From AP-15 sp963814865 (lineage in GTDB: Bacteria > Pseudomonadota > Alphaproteobacteria > ATCC43930 > CGMCC-115725): 64,000 nucleotides of DNA. Positions 19,309 to 29,839 of this stretch are shown piece by piece. The stretch spans positions 62,001 through 126,000 of the forward strand of contig CAWFEN010000004.1 in the NCBI GenBank assembly GCA_963814865.1, given 5' to 3'. The notes under the pieces are model-generated. The model was not told the origin of the DNA and did not search any database. It worked only from the letters and a program-made list of their open reading frames with translations. The position numbers and the translations under genes are program-made. Each line of letters opens with the position of its first letter. Position 1 is the first letter of the stretch.

Positions 19309-19384
19309 GGGCGAGTGACCGGAATTGAACCGGCGACATCCAGATCCACAATCTGGCGCTCTAACCAACTGAGCTACACCCGCC
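19309..19384 (-). tRNA. tRNA-His (GTG)
   Basis: A 76-nt cloverleaf: acceptor GGCGGGT pairs with ACTCGCC (one G-T), the anticodon stem CCAGA/TCTGG encloses GTG, and the T-arm contains GGTTCAATTCC. Position 73 is C. CCA is not encoded (CAA follows), and the base before the acceptor is C, so no G-1 is encoded either. Confidence 0.95.
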
Positions 19385-19476
19385 GCCGAGACGGAGGTAG
19401 CGGTTTGCGCCCAAGGCGTCAAGGTGAGGCGTCAAGGTCGGGCGCCCGGGTTGGGCTTTCCGGCGGCACCGCTTAC

Positions 19477-20991
19477 ATGTCGGCGATGACGATTGCCTCC
19501 GACGGCTGGCGGCGAAAGGCGCTGCTGACGCCGCAGCAGATGGGCGAGGCCGACCGGCTGACGATTGCCGGCGGCCTGCCCGGCATCGTGCTGATGGAGA
19601 AGGCGGGGCTTGCCGTCGCCGACGCCGTCTCGCGGCGCTGGCCGCCGCGGCCGCTCGCCGTGCTCTGCGGGCCGGGAAACAATGGCGGCGACGGCTTTGT
19701 CGCGGCGCGCGTGCTGGCCGAACGCGGCTGGACGGTGCGGGTGGCGCTGCTCGGCGACCGCGCGGCATTGCGCGGCGATGCGGCGGAGGCCGCCGCGCGC
19801 TGGACCGGGCCGGTCGAGGCGCTGGTGCCCGCTGCGCTCGACGGCGCGATGCTCGCCGTCGACGCGATCTTCGGCGCCGGGCTGTCACGTCCCGTCGAGG
19901 GTGCGGCGCGGGCGGTCGTCGAGGCGCTCGGCGAGCGCAATATGGCGGTCGTCGCGGTCGATGTGCCGAGCGGGGTCGACGGGGCGGGCGGCGAGGTTCG
20001 CGGCGCGGCGCCGCGGGCGGCGCTGACCGTCACCTTCTTCCGCAAAAAGCCGGGCCATCTGCTGCTGCCCGGCCGCGAGCTTTGCGGCGAGACGGTGCTG
20101 GCGCAGATCGGCATTCCCGACGGGGTGCTGGATCGCGTGACGCCGGATGCGGCCGAGAACGATCCCGCCTGGTGGCTCGCCGCCTTGCCCCGGCCGGGGC
20201 TCGACAGCCACAAATACACGCGCGGGCACGCGCTGGTCGCCGGCGGCGCGGTGATGACCGGCGCCGCCCGGCTCGCGGCGAGGAGCGCGGCCCGGCTCGG
20301 CGCCGGCCTCGTCACCGTCGCCGCCCCCGCAACCGCGTTCCCGATCTACGCCGCGGCACTGACCGGGATCATCGTCCATCCGGTGGCCGGGCTCGACGAT
20401 TTCCGGGCATTGCTCGCGGATCCGCGGCGCAACGCGGCGCTGATCGGTCCGGGCGCCGGCGTCGGCGCCGAGACCCGCGACAAGACCCTGGCGATCCTCG
20501 CCGCCGGCAAACGCGCCGTGTTCGACGCCGACGCGCTGACCTCGTTCTCGGACGATCCGCAGGCGCTGTTCGCGGCGCTCCGCTCGCCCTGTGTGCTGAC
20601 CCCGCATGCCGGCGAGTTCGCGCGCCTCTTCGACAGTGCCGGCGGCAAGCCCGAGCGGGCGCGCCGCGCGGCGCGGGCAAGCGGCGCGGTGGTTCTGCTG
20701 AAGGGCGCCGATACGGTCGTCGCCGCCCCGGACGGCCGCGTCGCGGTCAATGCCAATGCGCCGCCCGATCTGGCGACGGCGGGCAGCGGCGATGTCCTGG
20801 CCGGCATGGTGCTCGGGCTGCTGGCGCAAGGGATGGAGCCCTTCGCAGCGGCATCGGCGGCGGCATGGCTGCACGGCGACGCCGCCCGCCGAATCGGCGC
20901 GGGCCTCGTCGCCGAGGATCTTGTCGAAACGCTGCCGGCGGTGCTGCGGGATCTCGCGGGCAAGCGGGAATTCAGCGTTTTTCCGGGTTGA
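19477..20991 (+). CDS. nnrD: Bifunctional NAD(P)H-hydrate repair enzyme (epimerase + dehydratase)
   Basis: Repairs hydrated NADH and NADPH: the N-terminal half epimerises R to S, and the C-terminal half dehydrates the S form with ADP. The N-terminal YjeF domain has VLCGPGNNGGDGFVAARVLA (about residues 65-84), DAIFGAGLSRPVEG and DVPSGVDGAGG. The C-terminal ribokinase-like domain starts near HKYTRGHALVAGGAVMTGAA and contains LTPHAGEFARL, VVLLKGADTVVAAPDG and the catalytic NAPPDLATAGSGDVLAGMV. ATG 19477 gives 504 residues, and ATG 19486 is also possible. It stands alone after tRNA-His. Confidence 0.93.
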   Translation: MSAMTIASDGWRRKALLTPQQMGEADRLTIAGGLPGIVLMEKAGLAVADAVSRRWPPRPLAVLCGPGNNGGDGFVAARVLAERGWTVRVALLGDRAALRGDAAEAAARWTGPVEALVPAALDGAMLAVDAIFGAGLSRPVEGAARAVVEALGERNMAVVAVDVPSGVDGAGGEVRGAAPRAALTVTFFRKKPGHLLLPGRELCGETVLAQIGIPDGVLDRVTPDAAENDPAWWLAALPRPGLDSHKYTRGHALVAGGAVMTGAARLAARSAARLGAGLVTVAAPATAFPIYAAALTGIIVHPVAGLDDFRALLADPRRNAALIGPGAGVGAETRDKTLAILAAGKRAVFDADALTSFSDDPQALFAALRSPCVLTPHAGEFARLFDSAGGKPERARRAARASGAVVLLKGADTVVAAPDGRVAVNANAPPDLATAGSGDVLAGMVLGLLAQGMEPFAAASAAAWLHGDAARRIGAGLVAEDLVETLPAVLRDLAGKREFSVFPG

Positions 20992-21046
20992 CGACGGCTT
21001 CCCGCTCGCGTCTCTCTCAGCCCCCGCCACTGCCGTAACGGCCGCC

Positions 21047-22481
21047 ATGAACGATCGCGCCCCCGCCGGCTTTTTCGAAGGCGTCTTCGACCGGACCCTG
21101 ACCAATTTGCGCAGCCGCCTGGCGCGACATCGCCGAATCGGCGCGCGGCGTGTTGACCCGCGCGCCGCGGCCTGAGCTTTCCGCCGACGACGCAGGCGAG
21201 CTTCGGCGGCAGATGCTGAGCTGTCTCGACGGGCGCGGCGGCGAGGTCACGGCGCGCGCCCGTGCGGCCGATCTCGGCCGCACTTATCTGCTGCTCGATG
21301 CGGGCGGGCGCGAGCGGTTTCTGCGGCTGCTCGCCGATGAATTCGATGTTGATCACGACGAGATCGACCGCTGCTGCGCCGCACTCGCCCAGGCCGCGGG
21401 GCCGGCCGAGCGCGCCGCCGCCGAGCGGGCGCTGCGGGCCGCGCTGGAGCCGCCGCGCATCACGCTTCTGCGTCAGTTCAACGCGCTGCCCGAGGGGGTC
21501 AAATTCCTCGTCGACCGGCGCGCCGAGCTGCTCGATCTCGGCCGGCACGATCCTTTGCTGCACGGCCTCGAAGAGGATTTGAAACGGCTGCTCGCCAGCT
21601 GGTTCGACATCGGTTTTCTCGAGCTGAAGCGGATCGCCTGGGAATCGCCGGCCGCCCTGCTGGAAAAGCTGATGGCCTACGAGGCGGTGCACGAGATCCA
21701 CGGCTGGACCGATCTGAAGAACCGGCTCGAAGCGGATCGCCGCTGCTTCGCGTTTTTTCATCCGCGCATGCCCGACGAGCCGTTGATTTTCGTCGAGGTG
21801 GCGCTCGTCCCGGGCATGGCCGGCGACATCCACGCGCTGCTCGACGAAGCCGCGCCGATCGGCGATCCGCAGGCCGCCGACACCGCGATCTTCTACTCGA
21901 TCTCGAACTGCCAGCACGGCCTCGCCGGGATCAGCATGGGCGACTTTCTGATCAAGCGGGTCGTCGATGCGCTGGCGAGCGAATTGCCGCGGCTCAAGGT
22001 CTTCGCGACCTTGTCGCCGGCTCCGGGCTTTCGCGGCTGGCTCGACCGGCAAAGTGAGACGGAGCCCGGCGGCCTCCTGCTGCCGGCCGAGCGAAATGCG
22101 ATCGAGGCGTCGGGCACCGGGATAACGGAACACGACGTCCCGGCCGTGCTCGACCGCGCCGACTGGCATGCCGATCCGCACCTCGCCGCGGCGCTGCGCG
22201 AACCGCTGATGCGGCTCTGCGCGCGCTATCTGCTGCGCGAGCGCGCTTCCTCGGGCCGCGCGCTCGACCCGGTCGCCCATTTTCACCTCAGCAACGGCGC
22301 CCGCGTCGAGCGCCTGAACTGGCTCGGCGACACCTCGTCCAAGGGCCTGCAGCAATCCGCCGGGATCATGGTCAACTATCTCTATCGCCTCGCCGACATC
22401 GAAGCCAATCACGAGGCCTATCGCGGCAAGGGGCGGGTCGCCGCCGCGGGTGCGCTGCGCAGCCTGGCGCAGACCGGCTGA
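21047..22481 (+). pseudogene. mcd: Malonyl-CoA decarboxylase, frameshifted near N-terminus
   Basis: Decarboxylates malonyl-CoA to acetyl-CoA. From ATG 21047 the frame reads MNDRAPAGFFEGVFDRTLTN LRSR, then at about 21119 it must shift to continue WRDIAESARGVLTRAPRPEL and the remaining 430 residues. Removing one C gives 478 codons. The family is clear from PPRITLLRQFNALPEGVKFL, NCQHGLAGISMGDFLIKRVV, FATLSPAPGFRGWL and HFHLSNGARVERLNWLGD. The in-frame ATG at 21150 would skip the start. The damage is one base in a GC run, so an assembly error is likely and the enzyme may be intact. It is monocistronic, 55 bases after nnrD. Confidence 0.8.
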
Positions 22482-22664
22482 ACCCGGCCGCGCGAATGGC
22501 GCGGCGGCGCTCGTCTTGACCGGAGCCCGGCCTCGGACCATTTCCGGGCACGGGGCGCGGTGCGGCCGAGCTCGGACCGCCGCCGTCGCGTCGCGCGGCA
22601 CCGTCTGGCTTGCGCCGGCGGCAATGTGCTAAAGACCCGGATCTGCCGGAGCGGCCCGGCCGCG

Positions 22665-22749
22665 GCGGGCGTGGCGGAATTGGTAGACGCACTGGATTTA
22701 GGTTCCAGCGATGCAAATCGTGGGGGTTCAAATCCCTCCGCCCGCACCA
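22665..22749 (+). tRNA. tRNA-Leu (TAG)
   Basis: An 85-nt class II tRNA: acceptor GCGGGCG pairs with CGCCCGC, the anticodon stem CTGGA/TCCAG encloses TAG, there is a short variable arm, the T-arm contains GGTTCAAATCC, the discriminator is A and CCA is encoded. It lies 40 bp before tig on the same strand. Confidence 0.97.
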
Positions 22750-22789
22750 GTATCGGCCGGGATCATCTTCGAACGACAGGCTTTGTTCC

Positions 22790-24280
22790 ATGCAAGTGAC
22801 GGAAACCAGCACCGACGGGCTCAAGCGCGAATACCGGATCGTCGTCCCGGCCGGCGACCTCGAAAGCCAGGTTGCGAGCCGGCTCGACGAGCTCGGCCGG
22901 ACCATCCGCCTGCCCGGGTTCCGGCCGGGCAAGGTCCCGATGCAGATTTTGCGCCGCCGCTACGGCTCCTCGGTGCTGGGCGAGGTGCTGGAGAGCACCG
23001 TCCAGGGCAGCTCGGCCGAAGCCCTGCGCGAACACAATCTGCGGCCGGCCCTGCCGCCGAAGGTGGATATCGTCTCGTTCAGCGAAGGCGCCGATCTCGA
23101 ATACAAGATGTCCGTCGAGATCCTGCCCGAGATCCCGGAGCCGAGTTTCGCCGATCTCGGGATCGAACGGTTCGTCGTCGAGGTGCCGGAAGATGACACC
23201 AACCGGGCGATCGAGCGGATTGCCGAGCAGCAGCGCAAATCGGAGCCCGTCGAACGCCCGGCCGAAACCGGCGACATCCTGGTCGTCGATGTCGAGGGCC
23301 GGGTCGGCGATGCGGAGATCCCCGGCGCCAGCGGCAAGGACCGCCAGATCGCGCTCGGCTCGGGGAGCTTCATCCCCGGCTTCGAAGAGCAGCTCGCCAA
23401 TGCCGCCGCCGGCGAGCACCGCACGCTCCGCGTCACCTTCCCCGACGATTATGCGGCCGCGGACCTCGCCGGCAAGGAGGCGGTGTTCGAGGTCGATGTC
23501 AAAGAGGTCCGCCAGCGCGCGCCGCTTGCCATCGACGACGAGCTCGGCAAGGCGGTCGGGCTCGACAGCCTCGCCGAGCTGCGCCAGGAGGTGCAGCAGC
23601 AGATGCAGCGGGATTACGATGCGGCGTCGCGGCTGCGGCTGAAGCGGGCGCTGCTCGATAAATTGGCCGAGCGTTACGACTTCCCGGTCCCGCCCGGCAT
23701 GGTGGATCTCGAATTCGACAGCATCTGGGCGCAGCATCAGGCCGAAGCGGAGAGCCGGAAGGAGGCACAGAGCGAGGCTGCGCAGACCGATCCGGCTCCG
23801 GCGGCGGAGATCGCGGCCGCGCCGGCCGACTCCGCCCCGGCGCCGGAGATCGGTGCGGCTCCGGCGGTCGAGATCGAGGCGGCCCCTGCTGCGGAGGCCG
23901 CCCCGACGGCGAACGCCGGCCCCGACGACGAGGCCGTGAAGGCCGAATACCGCAGCATCGCCGAGCGCCGGGTCCGGCTCGGGCTGCTGCTTGCGGAAGT
24001 CGGGCGCAGCAACAACATTACCGTCACCCAGGAGGAGATCAACCAGGCGATCACCCGCGAAGCCCGCCGCCACCCCGGTTACGAGCGCCAGGTTCTCGAC
24101 TTCTACCGTCAGAACCCCGGCGCCATCGCCAACCTGCGAGCACCGATCTTCGAGGACAAGGTCATCGACTTCATCGTCGAGCTGGCGAAACCCGCGGAAC
24201 GCCGGGTGACCCCGCAGGAGCTGCTGGCGATGCCCGACCCGGACGAGAACAGCGCCGCGCCGGCCGATCCGCCGCGCTGA
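22790..24280 (+). CDS. tig: Trigger factor, with Ala/Pro-rich insert
   Basis: Ribosome-bound chaperone and peptidyl-prolyl isomerase that meets nascent chains. The N-terminal ribosome-binding domain has the signature RLPGFRPGKVPMQILRRRYG (residues 39-58). The PPIase domain spans about 150-250 (GDILVVDVEGRVGD, GSGSFIPGFEEQL, VTFPDDYAAADLAGKEAVF). The C-terminal arm domain is broken by about 60 residues (roughly 322-383) rich in Ala, Pro and Glu, for example APAPEIGAAPAVEIEAAPAA, before EYRSIAERRVRLGLLLAEVG. Total 496 residues. tig, clpP, clpX and lon follow in order, the usual proteostasis cluster. Confidence 0.96.
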   Translation: MQVTETSTDGLKREYRIVVPAGDLESQVASRLDELGRTIRLPGFRPGKVPMQILRRRYGSSVLGEVLESTVQGSSAEALREHNLRPALPPKVDIVSFSEGADLEYKMSVEILPEIPEPSFADLGIERFVVEVPEDDTNRAIERIAEQQRKSEPVERPAETGDILVVDVEGRVGDAEIPGASGKDRQIALGSGSFIPGFEEQLANAAAGEHRTLRVTFPDDYAAADLAGKEAVFEVDVKEVRQRAPLAIDDELGKAVGLDSLAELRQEVQQQMQRDYDAASRLRLKRALLDKLAERYDFPVPPGMVDLEFDSIWAQHQAEAESRKEAQSEAAQTDPAPAAEIAAAPADSAPAPEIGAAPAVEIEAAPAAEAAPTANAGPDDEAVKAEYRSIAERRVRLGLLLAEVGRSNNITVTQEEINQAITREARRHPGYERQVLDFYRQNPGAIANLRAPIFEDKVIDFIVELAKPAERRVTPQELLAMPDPDENSAAPADPPR

Positions 24281-24308
24281 CCCGATCATCCCCCCAAGGA
24301 GACCGTCA

Positions 24309-24947
24309 ATGTCCGAACATTTCGAACAATACATGAACAATCTGGTGCCGATGGTCGTCGAGCAGACCAACCGCGGCGAGCGCGCCTACGACATCTACTC
24401 GCGCCTGCTGAAGGAGCGGATCATCTTTCTCGTCGGCCCGGTGCACGATGAGGTCGCCAGCCTGATCTGCGCCCAGCTGCTGTTTCTCGAATTGGAAAAT
24501 CCGGCGAAGGACATCGCCTTTTACATCAATTCGCCGGGCGGCGTGGTGACCTCGGGCTTGGCGATCTACGATACGATGCAGTACATCCGCTCGCCGGTTT
24601 CGACGGTGTGCATCGGCCAGGCCGCGTCGATGGGCTCGCTGCTGCTCGCCGCCGGCGCCAAGGGCAAGCGGTTTTCGCTGCCGAACTCGCGGATCATGAT
24701 CCACCAGCCTTCGGGCGGCGCGCAGGGCCAGGCAACCGACATCGAGATCCAGGCGCGCGAGATCCTGGCGCTGCGCGCGCGGCTCAACGAGATTTACGTC
24801 AGGCACACCGGCCAGACGCTCGACGTCATCGCCGCCGCGGTCGAGCGCGACAAGTTCCTGTCGCCGCTCGAAGCGATGGAGTTCGGCATTCTCGACGAGG
24901 TCGTCGAAAACCGGCCCGGCAGCTTGGAGGAGCGGGCGCGCGCCTGA
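24309..24947 (+). CDS. clpP: ATP-dependent Clp protease proteolytic subunit
   Basis: Serine peptidase of the ClpXP and ClpAP machines. In 212 residues the catalytic Ser107 lies in GQAASMGSLLLA and His132 in IMIHQPSGG; the catalytic Asp follows near residue 181. The N-terminal TNRGERAYDIYSRLLKERII is standard for the mature part. AAGGAG at 24296-24301 sets ATG 24309. It lies 28 bases after tig and is followed by a hairpin and promoter before clpX. Confidence 0.97.
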   Translation: MSEHFEQYMNNLVPMVVEQTNRGERAYDIYSRLLKERIIFLVGPVHDEVASLICAQLLFLELENPAKDIAFYINSPGGVVTSGLAIYDTMQYIRSPVSTVCIGQAASMGSLLLAAGAKGKRFSLPNSRIMIHQPSGGAQGQATDIEIQAREILALRARLNEIYVRHTGQTLDVIAAAVERDKFLSPLEAMEFGILDEVVENRPGSLEERARA

Positions 24948-24961
24948 GCGCGCGGCGCGGC

Positions 24962-24996
24962 CGGTCGATCATGATTAAGTAGTTGTTGATCGGTCG
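24962..24996 (+). terminator. Hairpin after clpP
   Basis: A 10-bp stem, CGGTCGATCA with TGATCGGTCG (two G-T pairs), around a 15-base loop, 15 bases past the clpP stop. Moderate stability and no T-run; it overlaps the -35 of the proposed clpX promoter, so it may instead be an attenuating or regulatory structure. Confidence 0.35.
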
Positions 24997-25010
24997 CGAG
25001 CACATATACT
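24983..25010 (+). promoter_or_regulatory. Promoter for clpX
   Basis: TTGTTG (24983-24988) and TATACT (25005-25010), a near-consensus -10, are 16 bases apart in the 162-bp clpP-clpX gap. The leader to clpX would be about 90 bases. Confidence 0.5.
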
Positions 25011-25109
25011 CGGCGGCAGGGCGGGTGTGGCGATGGTGTCCGGCTGCCGAGCCGGGAACGATCAGGCCGGCGAGGCTGGTGCGTGCCTGCGGCCGGTGAC
25101 GGAGTGGCG

Positions 25110-26375
<1,266 letters not shown>

Positions 26376-26508
26376 CCGTGTCCCCGCATGCCGGCCGCCG
26401 CTACGGCGCGGCTTGACTGCCGGGAAAACCGGGCCAACCTAAAGACAGCGTATCTGTCCCCCGACCGACCGGCTCGCGCCGGGACGGTCCATCGAAAAAA
26501 GAGGGCTT

Positions 26509-28914
26509 ATGTCAGAACTCGTGCGCGGTGCGCTCTATCCGGTCCTGCCCCTCCGCGACATCGTCGTGTTTCCGCACATGATCGTGCCGCTTTTCGTCGG
26601 CCGTGAAAAATCGGTGCGGGCGCTCGAGGATGTGATGAAGGACGACAAGCAGATCCTCCTCGTGACCCAGAAAAACGCGGCGCAGGACGACCCTTCGACC
26701 GCCGACATCTATTCCGTCGGGACCATCGGCACGGTGCTGCAGCTGCTCAAGCTGCCGGACGGCACGGTCAAGGTGCTGGTCGAGGGCGGGCAGCGGGCAC
26801 GGATCGGACGCTTTGCCGAGAATGATTCGTTCTTTCAGGCCTATGCCGACACGATCCCCGACAAGACCGGCGGGCAGCAGGAGATGGCAGCCCTGGCCCG
26901 CACCGTGATCTCGCAGTTCGAGCAATACATCAAGCTCAACAAAAAGATCCCGCCCGAGGTGCTGGTCTCGATCAACCAGATCGACGATCCGGCCAAGCTC
27001 GCCGATACGGTCGCTTCGCACCTGACCCTGAAGATTTCGGACAAGCAGGAGCTGCTCGAGAGCGAAGCGATATCCGAGCGGCTCGAAAAGGTGTTCGGCT
27101 ATATGGAGGGCGAGATCGGCGTGCTCCAGGTCGAGAAGCGCATCCGCAGCCGCGTCAAGCGGCAGATGGAGAAGACGCAGCGCGAATACTACCTGAACGA
27201 GCAGCTGAAAGCGATCCAGAAGGAACTCGGCGAGGGCGAGGACGGCCGCGACGAGATGGCCGAGCTCGAAGACCGCATCAACAAGACCGCCTTCTCCAAG
27301 GAGGCGCACGACAAGGCCATGGCGGAGCTGAAAAAGCTGCGCAGCATGAGCCCGATGTCGGCCGAGGCGACGGTGGTGCGCAACTACCTCGACTGGCTCC
27401 TGTCGGTGCCTTGGCAAAACCGGACCAAGATCAAGCGCGACATCAAGGGCGCCGAGAAGGTGCTCGACGCGGACCATTTCGGGCTCGAAAAGGTCAAGGA
27501 GCGCATCCTCGAATACCTCGCCGTGCAGCAGCGCATGAAAAAGATGAAGGGTCCGATCCTGTGCCTCGTCGGTGCGCCCGGCGTCGGCAAGACCTCGCTC
27601 GGCAAATCGGTGGCGCGCGCCACCGGCCGCAATTTCGTGCGCATGTCCCTGGGCGGCGTGCGCGACGAAGCCGAGATCCGCGGCCATCGGCGGACCTATA
27701 TCGGCTCGATGCCGGGCAAGGTCCTGCAAGGCATGAAAAAGGCGAAATCCTCGAACCCGCTGTTCCTGCTCGACGAGGTCGACAAGCTCGGCGCCGATTG
27801 GCGCGGCGATCCTTCCTCCGCATTGCTCGAAGTCCTCGATCCGGAGCAGAACGGGACCTTCAACGATCACTATCTCGAGGTCGATTACGATCTGTCGGAC
27901 GTGATGTTCGTGACGACGGCGAACACCTTGCGCATCCCGCAGCCATTGCTCGACCGCATGGAGATCATCCGCATCCCCGGCTATACCGAGGACGAGAAGG
28001 TCGAGATCGCGCGCCGTCACCTGATCCCCAAGCAGATGAAGGCGCACGGCGTTCGCAAGAGCGAATGGAGCATCAGCGACGATGCGGTGCGCGACCTCAT
28101 CCGCTACTACACGCGCGAGGCGGGGGTGCGCAATCTGGAGCGCGAGATCGCCAACCTGACCCGCAAGGCGATCAAAGACATTCTGATGAAAAAGACCGAG
28201 CGGGTGGCGGTGACGCGGCGCAACGTCGAAAAATATGCCGGGGTGCGGCGGTTTCGCTTTGGCGAGGCCGAGAATGAGGATCTGGTCGGCGTCACCACCG
28301 GGCTCGCCTGGACCGAGGTCGGCGGCGAGCTGCTGACGATCGAAGCGGTGACGCTTCCCGGCAAGGGGCGGGTCACCGCAACCGGCAAGCTCGGCGACGT
28401 GATGAAGGAGTCGGTGCAGGCGGCGGAAAGCTTCGTCAAATCGCGCAGCTATGCCTTCGGCATCAGGCCGCCGATATTCGAAAAGCGCGACATCCACGTG
28501 CACGTGCCGGAAGGGGCCACACCCAAGGACGGACCCTCGGCCGGCGTTGCCATGGTGACCTCGATCGTCTCGGTGCTGACCGGCATCCCGGTCAAGCGCG
28601 ACATCGCCATGACCGGCGAGATCACCCTGCGCGGCCGTGTGCTGCCGATCGGCGGGCTCAAGGAAAAGCTGCTGGCGGCGCTGCGCGGCGGCTTGAAGAC
28701 CGTGCTGATCCCGAGCGAGAACGAAAAGGACCTCGCCGAGATTCCCGACAACGTTAAAAAGGGGTTGAAGATCATCCCGATCAGGACGGTCGACGAGTTG
28801 CTCGCGCAGGCCTTGACTGCGCCGCTCACACCGGTGGCCTGGTCGGAGGAGGACGAAACGCCGCCGGTAATTCCCGCGGTCAGAGAAGATCGATCCGGGC
28901 TGTTGACGCACTGA
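26509..28914 (+). CDS. lon: ATP-dependent protease Lon
   Basis: Hexameric AAA+ serine protease that degrades misfolded and regulatory proteins. The N-terminal substrate domain begins LYPVLPLRDIVVFPHMIVPL. Walker A is GAPGVGKTSLGKS and Walker B is FLLDEVDKLG. The proteolytic Ser677 (DGPSAGVAM) and Lys720 (GGLKEKLLAALRGG) match E. coli Ser679 and Lys722. There are 801 residues. ATG 26509 follows GAGGG. A -35-like TTGACT at 26413 has no convincing -10, and a heat-shock promoter was looked for without a clear hit. Confidence 0.97.
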   Translation: MSELVRGALYPVLPLRDIVVFPHMIVPLFVGREKSVRALEDVMKDDKQILLVTQKNAAQDDPSTADIYSVGTIGTVLQLLKLPDGTVKVLVEGGQRARIGRFAENDSFFQAYADTIPDKTGGQQEMAALARTVISQFEQYIKLNKKIPPEVLVSINQIDDPAKLADTVASHLTLKISDKQELLESEAISERLEKVFGYMEGEIGVLQVEKRIRSRVKRQMEKTQREYYLNEQLKAIQKELGEGEDGRDEMAELEDRINKTAFSKEAHDKAMAELKKLRSMSPMSAEATVVRNYLDWLLSVPWQNRTKIKRDIKGAEKVLDADHFGLEKVKERILEYLAVQQRMKKMKGPILCLVGAPGVGKTSLGKSVARATGRNFVRMSLGGVRDEAEIRGHRRTYIGSMPGKVLQGMKKAKSSNPLFLLDEVDKLGADWRGDPSSALLEVLDPEQNGTFNDHYLEVDYDLSDVMFVTTANTLRIPQPLLDRMEIIRIPGYTEDEKVEIARRHLIPKQMKAHGVRKSEWSISDDAVRDLIRYYTREAGVRNLEREIANLTRKAIKDILMKKTERVAVTRRNVEKYAGVRRFRFGEAENEDLVGVTTGLAWTEVGGELLTIEAVTLPGKGRVTATGKLGDVMKESVQAAESFVKSRSYAFGIRPPIFEKRDIHVHVPEGATPKDGPSAGVAMVTSIVSVLTGIPVKRDIAMTGEITLRGRVLPIGGLKEKLLAALRGGLKTVLIPSENEKDLAEIPDNVKKGLKIIPIRTVDELLAQALTAPLTPVAWSEEDETPPVIPAVREDRSGLLTH

Positions 28915-29015
28915 GCTGAAAGCGGCGCGCGTCTCGGTCGTGGCAGATTGCAACGCAGCATCGAGAACGCGCCGTAATGCCCGAAAATCGCTTCGATTCT
29001 TTGTCTGCGCGGCGG

Positions 29016-29044
29016 TTGACCTGTGGGCTGCTGCGCTCTAAACT
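29016..29044 (+). promoter_or_regulatory. hupB promoter P1
   Basis: TTGACC (29016-29021) and TAAACT (29039-29044) are 17 bases apart, upstream of hupB and followed closely by a second pair. Confidence 0.5.
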
Positions 29045-29054
29045 CCGTGGCGAA

Positions 29055-29082
29055 TTGACCAAGGCTAACGATCCCGCATACT
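29055..29082 (+). promoter_or_regulatory. hupB promoter P2
   Basis: TTGACC (29055-29060) and CATACT (29077-29082) are 16 bases apart. The initiation point would lie close to the ribosome site AGGGGG at about 29088, giving a short leader. Confidence 0.45.
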
Positions 29083-29099
29083 CGCGCAGGGGGCAGCTC

Positions 29100-29372
29100 G
29101 TGAACAGGAACGAACTCGTCGACGCCGTTGCCAGCAAAACTGAATTGCGAAAGTCGGAGGCGAGCCGAGCAGTCGACGCTGTCTTCGAGTCGATCGGTGA
29201 GGCGCTGATCGGCGGCGACGAGGTCCGGCTCGTCGGTTTCGGCACCTTCTCGGTCGCCGCGCGGGCGGCTTCCGAGGGGCGAAATCCGCGCACCGGGGAG
29301 AAGATCAAGATCGCAGCGTCGAAGCAGCCCAAATTCAAACCGGGTAAGGGCCTCCGCAACTCGTTGAACTGA
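29100..29372 (+). CDS. hupB: DNA-binding protein HU
   Basis: Small nucleoid protein that bends DNA. The 90 residues start NRNELVDAVASKTELRKSEA after a GTG start codon (29100), and the DNA-binding arm contains the family motif GRNPRTGEKIKIAASKQPKF with the intercalating Pro. The C-terminus KPGKGLRNSLN is standard. GTG is preferred because AGGGGG lies about ten bases before it; the in-frame upstream extension to 28977 is not HU-like. It follows lon, as in many proteobacteria, under its own promoters. A 13-nt tandem repeat overlaps its stop codon. Confidence 0.95.
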   Translation: MNRNELVDAVASKTELRKSEASRAVDAVFESIGEALIGGDEVRLVGFGTFSVAARAASEGRNPRTGEKIKIAASKQPKFKPGKGLRNSLN

Positions 29373-29417
29373 CGCCGGGAACTGACGCCGGGAACTGACG
29401 CCGGGAACCGACGCCGG
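29367..29417. repeat. 13-nt tandem repeat, 3.9 copies
   Basis: Three exact copies of AACTGACGCCGGG (29367-29379, 29380-29392, 29393-29405) and a fourth changed to AACCGACGCCGG. The first copy includes the hupB stop, so expansion or loss does not alter HU. It looks like slippage and is useful as a strain marker. Confidence 0.9.
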
Positions 29418-29439
29418 AACGGCGCTGTCTCGCGAACCG

Positions 29440-29515
29440 GGGCGATTAGCTCAGCTGGCAGAGCATCTCGTTTACACCGAGGGGGTCGGGGGTTCGAATC
29501 CCTCATCGCCCACCA
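29440..29515 (+). tRNA. tRNA-Val (TAC)
   Basis: A 76-nt cloverleaf: acceptor GGGCGAT pairs with ATCGCCC, the anticodon loop TTTACAC gives TAC, the T-arm contains GGTTCGAATCC, the discriminator is A and CCA is encoded. It lies between hupB and tRNA-Asp. Confidence 0.97.
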
Positions 29516-29600
29516 TCGGGGCGCCGCGGCGGCCGGCCCGGTGCCCTTGACACCCTGGCGGCAGGCGGCTAGGAGTGCCGGCCTCGATCGAGGGGCGCCC

Positions 29601-29677
<77 letters not shown>

Positions 29678-29732
29678 TCGGTCGGGCAAGCGTGCGCGCG
29701 ATTGCGCTGCAGCGCGAGCCGACATAACCGGT

Positions 29733-29760
29733 TTGCCGCGCCGGCGATCCGTTTTATATC
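29733..29760 (+). promoter_or_regulatory. Promoter of the nuo operon
   Basis: TTGCCG (29733-29738) and TATATC (29755-29760) are 16 bases apart, 80 bases before nuoA. The -35 is identical to the one ahead of rpoZ. Confidence 0.5.
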
Positions 29761-29839
29761 TGTAGCTGAAACGGGCGGGAAACGGTTGCTGCGTGCCCGC
29801 CGATAGCAGCTTGGCCAGAGCGACAGCCCGAGCACCCCG

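Noticed and set aside
26413..26443. Possible heat-shock or sigma-70 promoter before lon
   Set aside because: TTGACT is good, but no -10 or sigma-32 element lies at a proper distance.
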